Positions 8,315 to 16,579 of a stretch of DNA of 64,000 bases are shown piece by piece; the first letter of the stretch is position 1, and each line of letters opens with the position of its first letter. Below the pieces are notes generated by a model. The model was given only the letters and a program-made list of their open reading frames with translations. It searched no databases and was not told the DNA's origin. Origin of the DNA: HGM04593 sp045661205 (lineage in GTDB: Bacteria > Bacteroidota > Bacteroidia > Bacteroidales > Bacteroidaceae); the NCBI GenBank assembly GCA_045661205.1, contig JAZRFE010000018.1, positions 1 to 64,000 on the forward strand, given 5' to 3'. A program made the position numbers and the translations under genes.

Positions 8315-9148
8315 ATGATAACATTTCCCAATGCCAAAATAAACCTCGGCCTTAATATTGTAGAAAAGCGTCATGATGGTTACCACAATTTGGAGACTCT
8401 CTTCTACCCTATTGCGCTTCAGGATATTCTGGAGGTTACTCCTGCTAAGGAGACAACATCTGAAAAGTACACTCTTACAATGTACGATGCGCCCTTTGAT
8501 GGCAGTATCGACGATAATCTTGTTATAAAGGCATATAATGCACTTGCTGCCGATTATTCATTGCCTTCGCTCGACTTTTTTCTGTATAAGAAAATCCCTA
8601 CGGGAGCCGGTCTTGGCGGAGGCTCGGCCGATGCTGCCTTTGCACTGAAGATGATTAACGACATTGCAGGGTTGTCGCTTAGCGATGATGAGCTTGAAAA
8701 ATACGCTGCGCGCATTGGTGCCGATTGTGCGTTCTTTGTGCGCAACAAGCCCGCTTTTGCCACAGGTATCGGAAATATTCTCACTCCTACCGATTTCTCT
8801 TTGGCGGGATATACTCTAGTGCTTGTGAAGCCCGAAATACATATATCCACAAAAGATGCCTATGCTTTGGTTACGCCTGCAAAACCTGCTCACTCGATAG
8901 AGGAGGTTCTCAAACGCCCCATGGTCGAATGGCGCTCACTCCTTGTGAATGACTTTGAGAAGAGTGTATTTGCGAAATATCCCGAGGTGAGTGCCATAAA
9001 AGAGAAACTTTACGAACTTGGTGCAGAATATGCTTCGATGTCCGGTTCGGGCTCGTCTTTCTTCGGAATATTCAAAGAAAGACAGGATGAGGCTAAAGTG
9101 CAAGAACTTTTTGCCGATTGTTTTTGTCGTGTAATAGATATGTTATAA
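8315..9148 (+). CDS. ispE: 4-diphosphocytidyl-2-C-methyl-D-erythritol kinase
   Basis: 277 residues. IspE phosphorylates CDP-methylerythritol in the non-mevalonate (MEP) isoprenoid pathway. It is a GHMP kinase: N-terminal F-P-N-A-K-I-N-L-G-L (catalytic Lys), the ATP-binding P-T-G-A-G-L-G-G-G-S-A-D near residue 93, and the C-terminal S-M-S-G-S-G-S-S-F-F-G glycine-rich motif near 250. The ATG start fits the family. It diverges from dnaB and has its own -7 box. No other MEP gene is nearby. Confidence 0.96.
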   Translation: MITFPNAKINLGLNIVEKRHDGYHNLETLFYPIALQDILEVTPAKETTSEKYTLTMYDAPFDGSIDDNLVIKAYNALAADYSLPSLDFFLYKKIPTGAGLGGGSADAAFALKMINDIAGLSLSDDELEKYAARIGADCAFFVRNKPAFATGIGNILTPTDFSLAGYTLVLVKPEIHISTKDAYALVTPAKPAHSIEEVLKRPMVEWRSLLVNDFEKSVFAKYPEVSAIKEKLYELGAEYASMSGSGSSFFGIFKERQDEAKVQELFADCFCRVIDML

Positions 9149-9185
9149 AAAACGATTGCCTCGTGATTCACATCAGGAGGCAATC
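9147..9185 (-). terminator. Minus-strand terminator closing the candidate small RNA
   Basis: Inverted repeat 9154-9162 / 9177-9185, extended by a second 4-bp stem inside (9164-9167 / 9172-9175). On the minus strand the hairpin is followed by six T (plus-strand A at 9147-9152), a good intrinsic terminator; on the plus strand no T run follows. This implies a minus-strand transcript although no minus-strand gene lies here. Confidence 0.75.
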
Positions 9186-9345
9186 AACACACAAACACAA
9201 AATAAAACACGACAAAACTACTATGCAATTCAATAGCCTGTGCCACGTGCTTTAGTCGTGGCTGCCACAGCACAGGTATTCTCATATCCGTGATGGGTTC
9301 CAGGACTCTTTGTACTTTATAAACACCTAAGTGGCATAAATTGTT
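9150..9345 (-). ncRNA. Candidate structured small RNA (6S-like?)
   Basis: The 387-base gap 9149-9535 holds no ORF, but does hold a minus-strand terminator at 9147-9185 and, upstream of it, a strong compound stem. C-C-T-G-T-G-C (9237-9243) pairs with G-C-A-C-A-G-G (9270-9276), and inside it CCACG pairs with CGTGG around a 9-base loop, with an asymmetric 8-base bulge. Outer A-A-T-A/T-A-T-T pairing extends the stem. A long rod with bulges plus a terminator is what 6S RNA and related Bacteroidales RNAs look like; that family assignment is a guess from memory of their shape. The 5' end is not located and no convincing promoter box was found, so the right border is approximate. Confidence 0.5.
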
Positions 9346-9372
9346 CGCGAAAGTGTGTTAATGAGTGTTAAA

Positions 9373-9416
9373 AATTAAACAAGGAGAGATTTATGAAAAT
9401 CTCTCCTTGTTTAATT
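9373..9416. repeat. Perfect 20-bp hairpin, probable terminator
   Basis: Arms 9373-9392 and 9397-9416 are perfect inverted copies with a 4-base loop. The minus-strand side is followed by a T run, the plus-strand side by a mixed T-rich sequence. It stands between the candidate small RNA and the oxidoreductase promoter; which transcript it ends is unclear. Confidence 0.6.
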
Positions 9417-9485
9417 AATGTTTCTATGCGGTATTACATGATGTATTTATGAATAGTCTTCTTGTAGCTATTTGTCTGTTGCCTT

Positions 9486-9516
9486 TTTGAAAAGTATAAA
9501 TATTGCATTATCTTCG
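9486..9516 (+). promoter_or_regulatory. Promoter for the Gfo/Idh oxidoreductase
   Basis: TTTG (9486-9489), 19-base spacer, TATCTTCG (9509-9516). One base differs from TAnnTTTG; the same TATCTTCG variant occurs before the symporter pair at 27262-27269. Confidence 0.65.
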
Positions 9517-9535
9517 CAAAAAATAAAGAATTGAT

Positions 9536-10549
9536 ATGAAAAAGATACGTTTCGGAGTTGTCGGCACAAATAATATCACCAATTGGGTGATTGCCGGCGG
9601 AAGAGAGGATGAACGCTTTGAACTAGCTGCTGTATGCTCACGCACACGCGAACGTGCCGAGGAGTTTGCTGCAAAACATTCCATTCCGCATATTTTCACT
9701 TCGCTCGAAGAGATGGCAAAAAGTCCGCTTATCGATGCTGTGTACATTGCTACTCCCAATTATGTGCATGCCGAGCAGAGTATTTTGTGCATGAATAATG
9801 GTAAGCATGTGTTGTGTGAAAAACCTTTTGCGTCGAATGCGCGTGAGGTGCGCGAAATGATTGCTGCGGCCAAGCGCAATAATGTCACTCTCATGGAGGC
9901 GATGATTTCCACACTTAACCCCAATTTTGCCATTGTCAAGGAAAAAATGAAGAGTATTGGTGCTGTGCGTCGCTATTTTGCGAGCTACTGTCAATACTCG
10001 TCGCGTTACGACAAATTCAAAGAGGGTATAATATTGAATGCTTTCAAGCCCGAACTTTCCAATGGTGCTGTGATGGATATAGGCATTTATACCATTTATC
10101 CTATGGTGGCACTATTTGGTCGCCCCGAAAAGATTGATGCTCAGGGTGTGCTGTTGCATACGGGTGTCGATGGGCAGGGTGCTGTTAATTTTCAATATGA
10201 GGGCATGAATGCCACTGTGCTCTATTCAAAAATAGCAAACTCTTCTTTGGCTACCGAGATTGAGGGCGAAGATGGTAATCTGTTGCTCGACAAGATTCAC
10301 ATCACTCGACAGGTCGATTTTATTCCACGACTTGTTACGGCGCAGGGCAAGGAGCAAGAGGATACTCCCACTTCTATTGGTGTGCCTTTGGATAAGAGTG
10401 TGTATTACTATGAGGTTGCCGAGTTTATCAATCTTATCGAGCAGGGTAAGAAAGAGTCCGACGTGAATTCGCTGGACACTTCTCTTGCTACGATAGAGAT
10501 TATCGATGAGATACGTCGGCAGTTGGGGGTTCACTACCCTGCCGATTAA
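9536..10549 (+). CDS. Gfo/Idh/MocA family oxidoreductase
   Basis: 337 residues, standard length. These enzymes oxidise or reduce sugars, inositols or similar compounds with NAD(P). The N-terminal Rossmann domain starts F-G-V-V-G-T-N-N-I-T (about 5-15), where the usual G-x-G-x-x-A/G is partly changed, followed by A-V-C-S-R-T, D-A-V-Y-I-A-T-P-N near 78 and the hallmark C-E-K-P-F-A near 95. The C-terminal part is the mixed alpha/beta substrate domain. The substrate is not predictable. It converges on nagA, but there is no direct link to amino sugars. The start is the only reasonable ATG downstream of the promoter. Confidence 0.9.
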   Translation: MKKIRFGVVGTNNITNWVIAGGREDERFELAAVCSRTRERAEEFAAKHSIPHIFTSLEEMAKSPLIDAVYIATPNYVHAEQSILCMNNGKHVLCEKPFASNAREVREMIAAAKRNNVTLMEAMISTLNPNFAIVKEKMKSIGAVRRYFASYCQYSSRYDKFKEGIILNAFKPELSNGAVMDIGIYTIYPMVALFGRPEKIDAQGVLLHTGVDGQGAVNFQYEGMNATVLYSKIANSSLATEIEGEDGNLLLDKIHITRQVDFIPRLVTAQGKEQEDTPTSIGVPLDKSVYYYEVAEFINLIEQGKKESDVNSLDTSLATIEIIDEIRRQLGVHYPAD

Positions 10550-10558
10550 AAAAAATAT

Positions 10559-10587
10559 GCTGCAAAATTTTGCAGCTTATTTTTTTT
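10559..10587 (+). terminator. Terminator after the oxidoreductase gene
   Basis: Hairpin 10559-10576 (GCTGCAAAA/TTTTGCAGC) followed by T8 (10580-10587). The A run before it may also serve nagA on the other strand. Confidence 0.85.
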
Positions 10588-10610
10588 AATAACAGTATAT
10601 GTGTTGCTAA

Positions 10611-11774
10611 TTACAATGTGTATGTTCCTTCGACGAGTTTACCCATCGCCCATACAGCGCGTATGTTCAGCTTTTCGTCGAGAATGAGAATGTCGGCATC
10701 TTTGTCTTTCTGCAATGAGCCTTTGCGGTCGTACACATTCATGATCTTTGCGGGTGTCTCCGACGCCATGCGCACCGCATCTTCCAAAGGAATTTCCGCC
10801 TTTTTCACCAATGTGCGTATGAGTCTGTCCATTGTGGCGACACTGCCGGCAAGAGCAGAGTGGTCGGCAAGTTTGCAGACACCGTCTTCAATGATTACGC
10901 GCGGGTCGAATGCTGTGTTGCTGTCGCTTGCTGCGCATGCCAATGCATCGGTTATTACACATGCACGTTCCACTCCTTTTATCTTATATATGAGTCGCAG
11001 AATTGTAGGGGGCACGTGGATGCCGTCTGCTACCACCTCTACTGTCATCTCGTCGTGCAGATATATGCTCTCCACTGTTCCTTCATACTTGTATTCGCGG
11101 CGTTTGTGGAATCCGGGCATTGCGTTGTAGAAGTGTGTGGCGTGTGTAAATCCGTTTGTGTAGCCTGCGTGAATATCGTCATACTCAGCCTGTGTGTGAG
11201 CAACAGATGCCAATATCCCCTTTTCTGAGATGTATTTGCCAAATTGCATTGCTCCTGGAAGCTCGGGGGCTGCGTCCCAACGCTTTATGCAGTCCCATCT
11301 TTCTACCAAAGGAATATACTCCATTGGGTCGGGGTTCTTTATGTTTTCGGGAATCTGTCCTCCGGCCATCTTCATGTTCAGGTAGTGTCCTTCGAGGTGA
11401 AGGCCGAGAATGGGACTGTTAGGCTCGTTCATCAGTTTGGTACATGTCTCTGCTGCTGCGTCTATCATGGGAATAGTAGAAGAAGAGAGCGTGGGGAATA
11501 TACTTGTTGTACCATACTTCATGTGTGCCTGGATTGCTGTACGGAATGCCTCTTCGCTACCCTCCATGAAGTCGCGTCCGCCTCCTCCGTGTACGTGAAT
11601 CTCGACACCACCGGGTACTACGTGCATGCCTTTTGCATCGAAAAGCTTGGCACCTACTACGGCGAGGTCGCAGTTGGTGACTTCGAGAATTTTGTTATCT
11701 CTGATAATGAGAGAACCATCTTTCAGCCATCCTTGCGGAGTGAGGATTTTGGCATTAATAATTTGTGTCAGCAT
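10611..11774 (-). CDS. nagA: N-acetylglucosamine-6-phosphate deacetylase
   Basis: 387 residues from the ATG at 11774; longer in-frame extensions cross the -7 box at 11829-11836. NagA removes acetate from GlcNAc-6-P to give glucosamine-6-P, the substrate of NagB (212-1024). It has the amidohydrolase-superfamily metal-site motifs: I-H-V-H-G-G-G-G near residue 53, H-L-E-G-H near 125 (metal-binding Glu), H-A-T-H-F-Y-N-A-M near 210 and V-I-T-D-A-L-A near 265 (catalytic Asp). It lies alone, convergent with the oxidoreductase gene. Whether its separation from nagB affects regulation cannot be read from the sequence. Confidence 0.95.
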   Translation of the reverse strand: MLTQIINAKILTPQGWLKDGSLIIRDNKILEVTNCDLAVVGAKLFDAKGMHVVPGGVEIHVHGGGGRDFMEGSEEAFRTAIQAHMKYGTTSIFPTLSSSTIPMIDAAAETCTKLMNEPNSPILGLHLEGHYLNMKMAGGQIPENIKNPDPMEYIPLVERWDCIKRWDAAPELPGAMQFGKYISEKGILASVAHTQAEYDDIHAGYTNGFTHATHFYNAMPGFHKRREYKYEGTVESIYLHDEMTVEVVADGIHVPPTILRLIYKIKGVERACVITDALACAASDSNTAFDPRVIIEDGVCKLADHSALAGSVATMDRLIRTLVKKAEIPLEDAVRMASETPAKIMNVYDRKGSLQKDKDADILILDEKLNIRAVWAMGKLVEGTYTL

Positions 11775-11828
11775 ATGTGCGTTTTGGTGGTTTTTATGTG
11801 TAAATTTGCGTATTTGACAATACGTGTA

Positions 11829-11836
11829 CAAAGGTA
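11829..11836 (-). promoter_or_regulatory. -7 box for nagA
   Basis: TACCTTTG on the minus strand, 54 bases upstream of the chosen ATG. No TTTG box at the standard distance. Confidence 0.55.
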
Positions 11837-11949
11837 ATGAAAAAGTGTGAATGCTTATGAATTTTGAATAAAAAAATGGGCTGTTAATATTAATTTTGTC
11901 AAATATTATCGCATTGTGTTTGCGAGAGAGATAAATTTATCGGAAAGTT

Positions 11950-11980
11950 TTTGTAAAAGGTCGAAAAAGACGTACTTTTG
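11950..11980 (+). promoter_or_regulatory. Promoter for the S41-like lipoprotein
   Basis: TTTG (11950-11953), 19-base spacer, TACTTTTG (11973-11980). It lies 21 bases before the chosen ATG at 12002 and excludes the earlier in-frame ATG at 11978. Confidence 0.8.
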
Positions 11981-12001
11981 CAAGAGACAAACGAATCTAT
12001 A

Positions 12002-13303
12002 ATGAAGATGAAATACGGTGTTGCAACATGCTTGTTTTTTGCCATGATGTGCCTGTTGGGTTGTGGCGAAGACAGAACTTATGAATATATGGAGCTTACT
12101 CAAGAGAACCAGTGGGTAATGGACAAGATGCAGAATGTGTATCTGTGGAATGACTCCATGAAGGTTCCCAAACGACAGGACTTTTTTGCCAAGAGCGGTA
12201 AGTTTTTTGAATCGTTGCTTTATAAAGGAGATAAATATTCTCATTTTTCGGACAGTGCCATAAGCACCGGCTATGGAATAAATTACGCTGTTATGCGCGA
12301 CCCGTTAGGTGTGCAAAGATCCAAAACTTACGCGTTGGTGCTGTTTGTTGAGCCGGGTTCTCCTGCTGACGAGGCCGGTCTCAAACGTGGCGATTGGATT
12401 GTAAAGGTGGGAAATTACACTCTCACTTCCAGCAATTATGGCTATTTGGACCGAGGTGATGCTACCACTCTATATACAACTAAAATTGTCTTCGACGAAG
12501 AGAATATGAGGTATAAGTGGCAGAGTGGCGACACATTGCAGGTGGGAGTTGCTACTACCCTTTCGCCATGTAATCTGTATATCGATACAGTCTATGTGCA
12601 GCGTGGTCACAAGATTGGTTACTTGGCATGTAATGCTTTCTCGGTTGATGGTGAAGGTGAGATTGCTGCTGCGATGGAGAAATTTGCTAACGAGGGTATT
12701 ACTGACCTTATTGTCGATTTACGCTACAATGGTGGCGGCAGCATCTCTGCGGCATCGCAGATGGCAAGCATGATTGTTCCTGTCGAAAATGTTGGTGGTT
12801 TCTTTTGCAAACTTGCGCATAATGCTCTGAATGGCAGCCTTGATGCGATATATGAATATGTACAGGCACCTACGTTGTCTCTCGATAAATTGTATGTGAT
12901 ATGCGGAAACGGCACGCGCGGAGCAGCCGAGGTATTTGTGGCGGCACTGCGAAAGACTCTCGGATACAACAACGTGGTGGTGATAGGTGAAAATACTGCC
13001 GGTGAGAATGTTGTCACTGAAACCTTTGTGTCACCGTATAACTTCTCGATAAGTCCTGCGACTGCATTTGTCGAGGATGCCGAGGGAGTTGCCATGTACA
13101 ATGGGGGTATTGTGCCCAACTATACAATGAGTGAGCTTTCCGATATCTATAAAATATACAATCTCGGCAGCATGCAGGAGTATATGCTTTACAATACAGT
13201 CTACTATATTGTAAACGGCTCGTTCCCGCAGAATGCACTCTCTAAGAGGGCTGATGTTGTGTCGGAACACTTCCCTATTGTCCGAAAAAGCATAAGCAGA
13301 TAA
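12002..13303 (+). CDS. Peptidase S41-like lipoprotein, probably catalytically dead
   Basis: 433 residues. Lipoprotein signal with M-M-C-L-L-G-C near residue 20. A PDZ-like segment (G-S-P-A-D-E-A-G-L-K-R-G-D-W-I) lies near 120-135 and the tail-specific protease fold follows (D-L-R-Y-N-G-G-G near 240). In active S41 enzymes the nucleophile is in a G-S-A-S-A-S-E-like stretch and the Lys in a T-x-G-K stretch. Here the first reads G-T-R-G-A-A-E (304-310), with no Ser, and the second T-A-G-E-N, with Glu335 where Lys is expected. Alignment is by eye. It may be a binding or scaffolding protein of the envelope. It has its own promoter and terminator. Confidence 0.8.
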   Translation: MKMKYGVATCLFFAMMCLLGCGEDRTYEYMELTQENQWVMDKMQNVYLWNDSMKVPKRQDFFAKSGKFFESLLYKGDKYSHFSDSAISTGYGINYAVMRDPLGVQRSKTYALVLFVEPGSPADEAGLKRGDWIVKVGNYTLTSSNYGYLDRGDATTLYTTKIVFDEENMRYKWQSGDTLQVGVATTLSPCNLYIDTVYVQRGHKIGYLACNAFSVDGEGEIAAAMEKFANEGITDLIVDLRYNGGGSISAASQMASMIVPVENVGGFFCKLAHNALNGSLDAIYEYVQAPTLSLDKLYVICGNGTRGAAEVFVAALRKTLGYNNVVVIGENTAGENVVTETFVSPYNFSISPATAFVEDAEGVAMYNGGIVPNYTMSELSDIYKIYNLGSMQEYMLYNTVYYIVNGSFPQNALSKRADVVSEHFPIVRKSISR

Positions 13304-13324
13304 TAAAGGCTATCTCTCTGACTT

Positions 13325-13354
13325 GCCGCGCAAAATAACTTTGCGCGGCTTTTT
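13325..13354 (+). terminator. Terminator after the S41-like gene
   Basis: Perfect 10-bp stem GCCGCGCAAA/TTTGCGCGGC (13325-13334, 13340-13349) with T5 after it. Confidence 0.9.
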
Positions 13355-13483
13355 ATTTGTATATACATTTGCTTCCGTTATTTAACTCGAAGCAACTTTT
13401 TTTTCTTATTTTTAATTGTCCGCCTCAAACCCCGAGCCCGTAAGCAATGTTTATTCTGCATGTAACCTAAAAATTTATGTAGA

Positions 13484-13975
13484 ATGAAAAAAAATGTTTT
13501 ATTAGCACTTGTGGCAACATCGCTATTGATTGCCTCGTGTGGTTCTTGTGGTGATAAGAGACAGCAAGGAATTGCGTTGGAGACAGAAACAGACAGTATT
13601 TTCATGCTCAACGATTCAACTGTGGCCGATTTACAGACATTTGTCTTTGAGGGGTTGATGCCTATGGATGACGGCACTATTGCCGATTGCATTCTCACTA
13701 TCAAAAGTCTTGGCTGGGAGGAAAATGGCAACTACATGATTGTTTCCACCGTCACCACCGATACAGCACTCATTAAGACAATGGACAATGGTGAGAGCTT
13801 GGTTTTTGTGGGTATGCCCGATGACAGTACCAATGTAATTTATCAGCTTGTCTCTGCAAACAACAATGCGCCTACACATCTGATGGCTCATGGAGACAGT
13901 GCACTTGTGAAAATAGACAAAAACATGCAGCCTGTTTCCAAAAATACCAAGCATAAACTTATTCGCAAAAAATAG
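13484..13975 (+). CDS. Small lipoprotein, possibly NlpE-like
   Basis: 163 residues. Clear lipoprotein signal (L-L-I-A-S-C at about 14-19). After a short acidic linker the sequence F-E-G-L-M-P-M-D-D-G-T-I-A-D-C-I-L-T-I resembles the opening strands of NlpE-type small beta-barrels (F/Y-x-G-x-L-P-x-A-D-C), and the rest alternates short beta strands. NlpE proteins sense surface or copper stress in Enterobacteria; here only the fold is suggested, weakly. Two more envelope genes follow on the same strand with gaps of 50 and 32 bases, so the three may form one transcript. Confidence 0.6.
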   Translation: MKKNVLLALVATSLLIASCGSCGDKRQQGIALETETDSIFMLNDSTVADLQTFVFEGLMPMDDGTIADCILTIKSLGWEENGNYMIVSTVTTDTALIKTMDNGESLVFVGMPDDSTNVIYQLVSANNNAPTHLMAHGDSALVKIDKNMQPVSKNTKHKLIRKK

Positions 13976-14025
13976 TGATGCTTTTGTGGAAATATCTATA
14001 TTTTAACAATTTAAAATTAAAAATC

Positions 14026-14646
14026 ATGAGAAACAAATTGCTATTCCTTCCATTGCTGACACTGTTGTTTGCGGCATGTGAGCAGAATCCCGACATGGAT
14101 AAGCTTGATGACGATTATCTTGTGTATACCAATTACGACAAGGGTGCCGACTATTCTGCCATAAATACTTTTTATGCGATAGACAGCATATTGCTTATTA
14201 CGAATCAGAACAATCCTACTTTCTGGAACAATGCTTCGTCGCAAAAAATCATCGATGAGTTTCGTAAAAATTTGGTCGATTATGGTTACGTAGAGGTGGA
14301 TAACCCCGAAGAGGCTGATGCTGTACTACAACTGAGTTATGTGAGCACCACATATTACTATTACGATTATGTGAATGGAAATCCTTGGTGGAACAGCTAT
14401 CCGGGTTATTGGAATTGGGGTGGCTATGGCTGGTACTATCCGTTTGTTGTTCCTTACAGCTTCAGCACAGGTTCTATCATCGGCGAGCTTGTGGATACAA
14501 AAAGTCGTTTGAGTGAAACCGATAAGCTCACCGTTATTTGGAATGCGTATATATGCGGATTGCTCAGTGGTAACTCTTTGAGTATGAGTAAGACTCTAAG
14601 TGGCGTAAATCAGGCTTTCTCGCAGTCGTCGTACCTGTCAAAATAA
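14026..14646 (+). CDS. DUF4136 family lipoprotein
   Basis: 206 residues from the ATG at 14026, which opens a lipoprotein signal (L-L-F-A-A-C, Cys18). The body fits DUF4136: Y-D-K-G-A-D-Y-S-A-I-N-T-F near 40, a helix starting I-I-D-E-F-R-K-N-L, then A-D-A-V-L-Q-L-S-Y near 97. It has a long Tyr/Trp/Gly-rich stretch (about 110-150). The function of DUF4136 is unknown. An in-frame ATG at 13975 would overlap the upstream stop and add residues unlike a signal peptide. Likely co-transcribed with its neighbours. Confidence 0.82.
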   Translation: MRNKLLFLPLLTLLFAACEQNPDMDKLDDDYLVYTNYDKGADYSAINTFYAIDSILLITNQNNPTFWNNASSQKIIDEFRKNLVDYGYVEVDNPEEADAVLQLSYVSTTYYYYDYVNGNPWWNSYPGYWNWGGYGWYYPFVVPYSFSTGSIIGELVDTKSRLSETDKLTVIWNAYICGLLSGNSLSMSKTLSGVNQAFSQSSYLSK

Positions 14647-14678
14647 ACATCTAATAAACAATTATTAAAAGATACAGC

Positions 14679-15299
14679 ATGAAAACTTTCAGAAATATAT
14701 TGTTGGGAGCAATACTGCTGCTGGCAGCAGTCTGCCCATCTGCAACAAAGGCGCAAGTTTCGCTCAACAGCTATTTTAATGTCGATTGGCAATTCAACAT
14801 ACCGCTTGGGAACAGTTTTTCTAACGGTGCCAGCGGTTGGGGTATGAATTTCGAGGGTGGATATTATCTTACGCAAGACTTTTCTTTGGGTGCCTTTCTC
14901 AACTTTCATACAAATAACGAGTACTTCCCCCGCAGGACCATTTCGTTGAGCGAAACGCTGAGCATGAGCAGTCGTCAGCAACATCAGATGTTTACTCTGC
15001 CATTCGGAGTTGCTATGCGCTACCGTATCATGGAGGCCGATTTCCAACCCTATGTAGGCATGAAGCTGGGAATGTGTTACTCCGAGTTCAACAACTATTA
15101 TTATGTCTTTGAGAAGAGTCAGGACAGGTGGGGTTTTTATATGTCTCCCGAGGTGGGATTCAACTACTATCCTTGGGCGAACGGTGTGGGCTTTCACATG
15201 GCATTGTATTATAGCTTTGCCACTAACAAATGTAATATTATGAGCTACGAACAGAGCATCCTGAATAACATAGGTGTTCGTCTGGGTGTAGCATTCTGA
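14679..15299 (+). CDS. Outer-membrane beta-barrel protein
   Basis: 206 residues. Signal peptide (about 1-26, ending S-A-T-K-A-Q). The rest is a run of amphipathic beta strands with aromatic girdles (G-M-N-F-E-G-G-Y-Y-L, F-T-L-P-F-G-V-A-M-R-Y, G-F-Y-M-S-P-E-V-G-F-N-Y-Y) and a final strand ending in Phe (I-G-V-R-L-G-V-A-F*), the usual signal for BAM-dependent insertion. The size suggests an eight-stranded OmpW/OmpX-type barrel. Substrate or role unknown. It follows the DUF4136 lipoprotein by 32 bases, so the two may work together in the outer membrane; that is inference. Confidence 0.8.
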   Translation: MKTFRNILLGAILLLAAVCPSATKAQVSLNSYFNVDWQFNIPLGNSFSNGASGWGMNFEGGYYLTQDFSLGAFLNFHTNNEYFPRRTISLSETLSMSSRQQHQMFTLPFGVAMRYRIMEADFQPYVGMKLGMCYSEFNNYYYVFEKSQDRWGFYMSPEVGFNYYPWANGVGFHMALYYSFATNKCNIMSYEQSILNNIGVRLGVAF

Positions 15300-15312
15300 T
15301 AAACGATAACCG

Positions 15313-15350
15313 ATGGTGCAGCGCGATATTCATGTGTCGCGCTGCATCGT
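15313..15350 (+). terminator. Probable terminator after the beta-barrel gene
   Basis: Ten-bp stem TGCAGCGCGA/TCGCGCTGCA (15317-15326, 15337-15346) extended by GATG/CATC pairing. The T tract after it is weak. Confidence 0.6.
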
Positions 15351-15525
15351 TGTATATAACTGATTATTATGGTGTTTGATATATATTGTTAAAGTTGAGT
15401 TTAAAGCTTGAAGTAAATTCTATATTGATAATTTTTTCTGTATTGAAAATCAATGAGTTATAAAAAGTGTAGCGTAAATAATCAAAAAGTCTGCTGGAAA
15501 TGCTTGAAATGCTGAAAAAAATAGT

Positions 15526-15533
15526 TAATTTTG
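15526..15533 (+). promoter_or_regulatory. -7 box immediately before the HU/SPOR gene
   Basis: TAATTTTG, with TTG at 15504-15506 19 bases upstream. It ends five bases before the ATG at 15539, so the message would be leaderless or nearly so. Confidence 0.45.
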
Positions 15534-15538
15534 CTCCG

Positions 15539-16564
15539 ATGATAAGTATTGACAGACATATTTCACGACTCATAGCAAGCCACGATTGCGTCATTGTTCC
15601 CGGGTTTGGAGCATTTCTTTCGCATCGCATTTCTGCGCATTACAATGCCGAGGAACAGGTGTATATGCCCCCTCGCCGTACATTGTGTTTTAATGCACAG
15701 ATAACGATGGATGATGCTCTGCTGACCACTGCTTACATGCAACAATATGGTATCTCTTACAATCAGGCTGCCATTTTGATGAAAGACGACATCAAAAAAC
15801 TCAAAAAACGTCTTTCTCGCAAAGGACAGTTATATTTCGGCGAATTGGGTACACTCTCGATGAATATCGACGGTGTAATATCATTCGAGCCGGCAGAGAA
15901 CTGTATAGACGATCCTGACAATTATGGAATGATGCCTTTGCCTTTGGCAATGCTCACACAAAAAGAGGAGCCCACAATCACCATTAAGATTAAACGCAAC
16001 CGTATTTCGCAATATGTTGCAGCAGCGGCGGCAATTATCATCATGTTTATATTTGTGACTCCCTTGAGCGACCACACATTCAGAAACGACAAAAAAGCAT
16101 CGCTTGGCAGTTTTGCTTCTCCCGAGCAGATTTCAATGATGCAGCAGGTAGGTGCTCAGGCACCTGCGACATCCGTAAAAAGCATTTGCGAGATATGCCC
16201 CATAGAAGAGTCGGTAAAGCCCGAGGTAGCACCTGTGGCACCTCAGGTACAGGAAGAGCAGCCTGTTTCGGTAGCTGTGGCTGAGGTGTCAGAGTCTGCT
16301 CCTGCCCACGCCCCTGTTGAAACCCCTAAGCAGATAACCACATCTTTGAAGTATCATATAATAGTGGCAAGCAGCCCCACTGAGGAGAATGCCGACCTTG
16401 CTATTAAGGAGCTTACATCTAAAGCGGTATATGATTACAGTAAAGTCGAGAGCAACGGTCGTTTCCGCATATCTGCCGGAGACTACGAAACACAGGCTGA
16501 CGCACAGGTTGCATTGTCAGACATTCAAGCAACATTCCCTGACGCTTGGGTGTTGAAATTCTAA
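15539..16564 (+). CDS. CCDC81-type HU domain protein with SPOR domain
   Basis: 341 residues from the ATG at 15539; the N-terminus M-I-S-I-D-R-H-I-S-R-L-I-A-S-H-D and V-I-V-P-G-F-G-A-F are the conserved start of the CCDC81-type HU domain of Bacteroidetes. A second HU-like domain follows (about 55-125, F-G-E-L-G-T-L). One transmembrane segment lies at about 156-177, then an Ala/Pro/Val/Glu-rich linker, and a C-terminal SPOR domain (about 270-341, Y-H-I-I-V-A-S-S to W-V-L-K-F), which in other proteins binds denuded peptidoglycan at division sites. The HU part would face the cytoplasm and SPOR the periplasm, suggesting a link between nucleoid or cytoskeleton and septal wall (inference). The FHA gene follows after 15 bases. 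Confidence 0.85.
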   Translation: MISIDRHISRLIASHDCVIVPGFGAFLSHRISAHYNAEEQVYMPPRRTLCFNAQITMDDALLTTAYMQQYGISYNQAAILMKDDIKKLKKRLSRKGQLYFGELGTLSMNIDGVISFEPAENCIDDPDNYGMMPLPLAMLTQKEEPTITIKIKRNRISQYVAAAAAIIIMFIFVTPLSDHTFRNDKKASLGSFASPEQISMMQQVGAQAPATSVKSICEICPIEESVKPEVAPVAPQVQEEQPVSVAVAEVSESAPAHAPVETPKQITTSLKYHIIVASSPTEENADLAIKELTSKAVYDYSKVESNGRFRISAGDYETQADAQVALSDIQATFPDAWVLKF

Positions 16565-16579
16565 TTAAATATCATTCGG

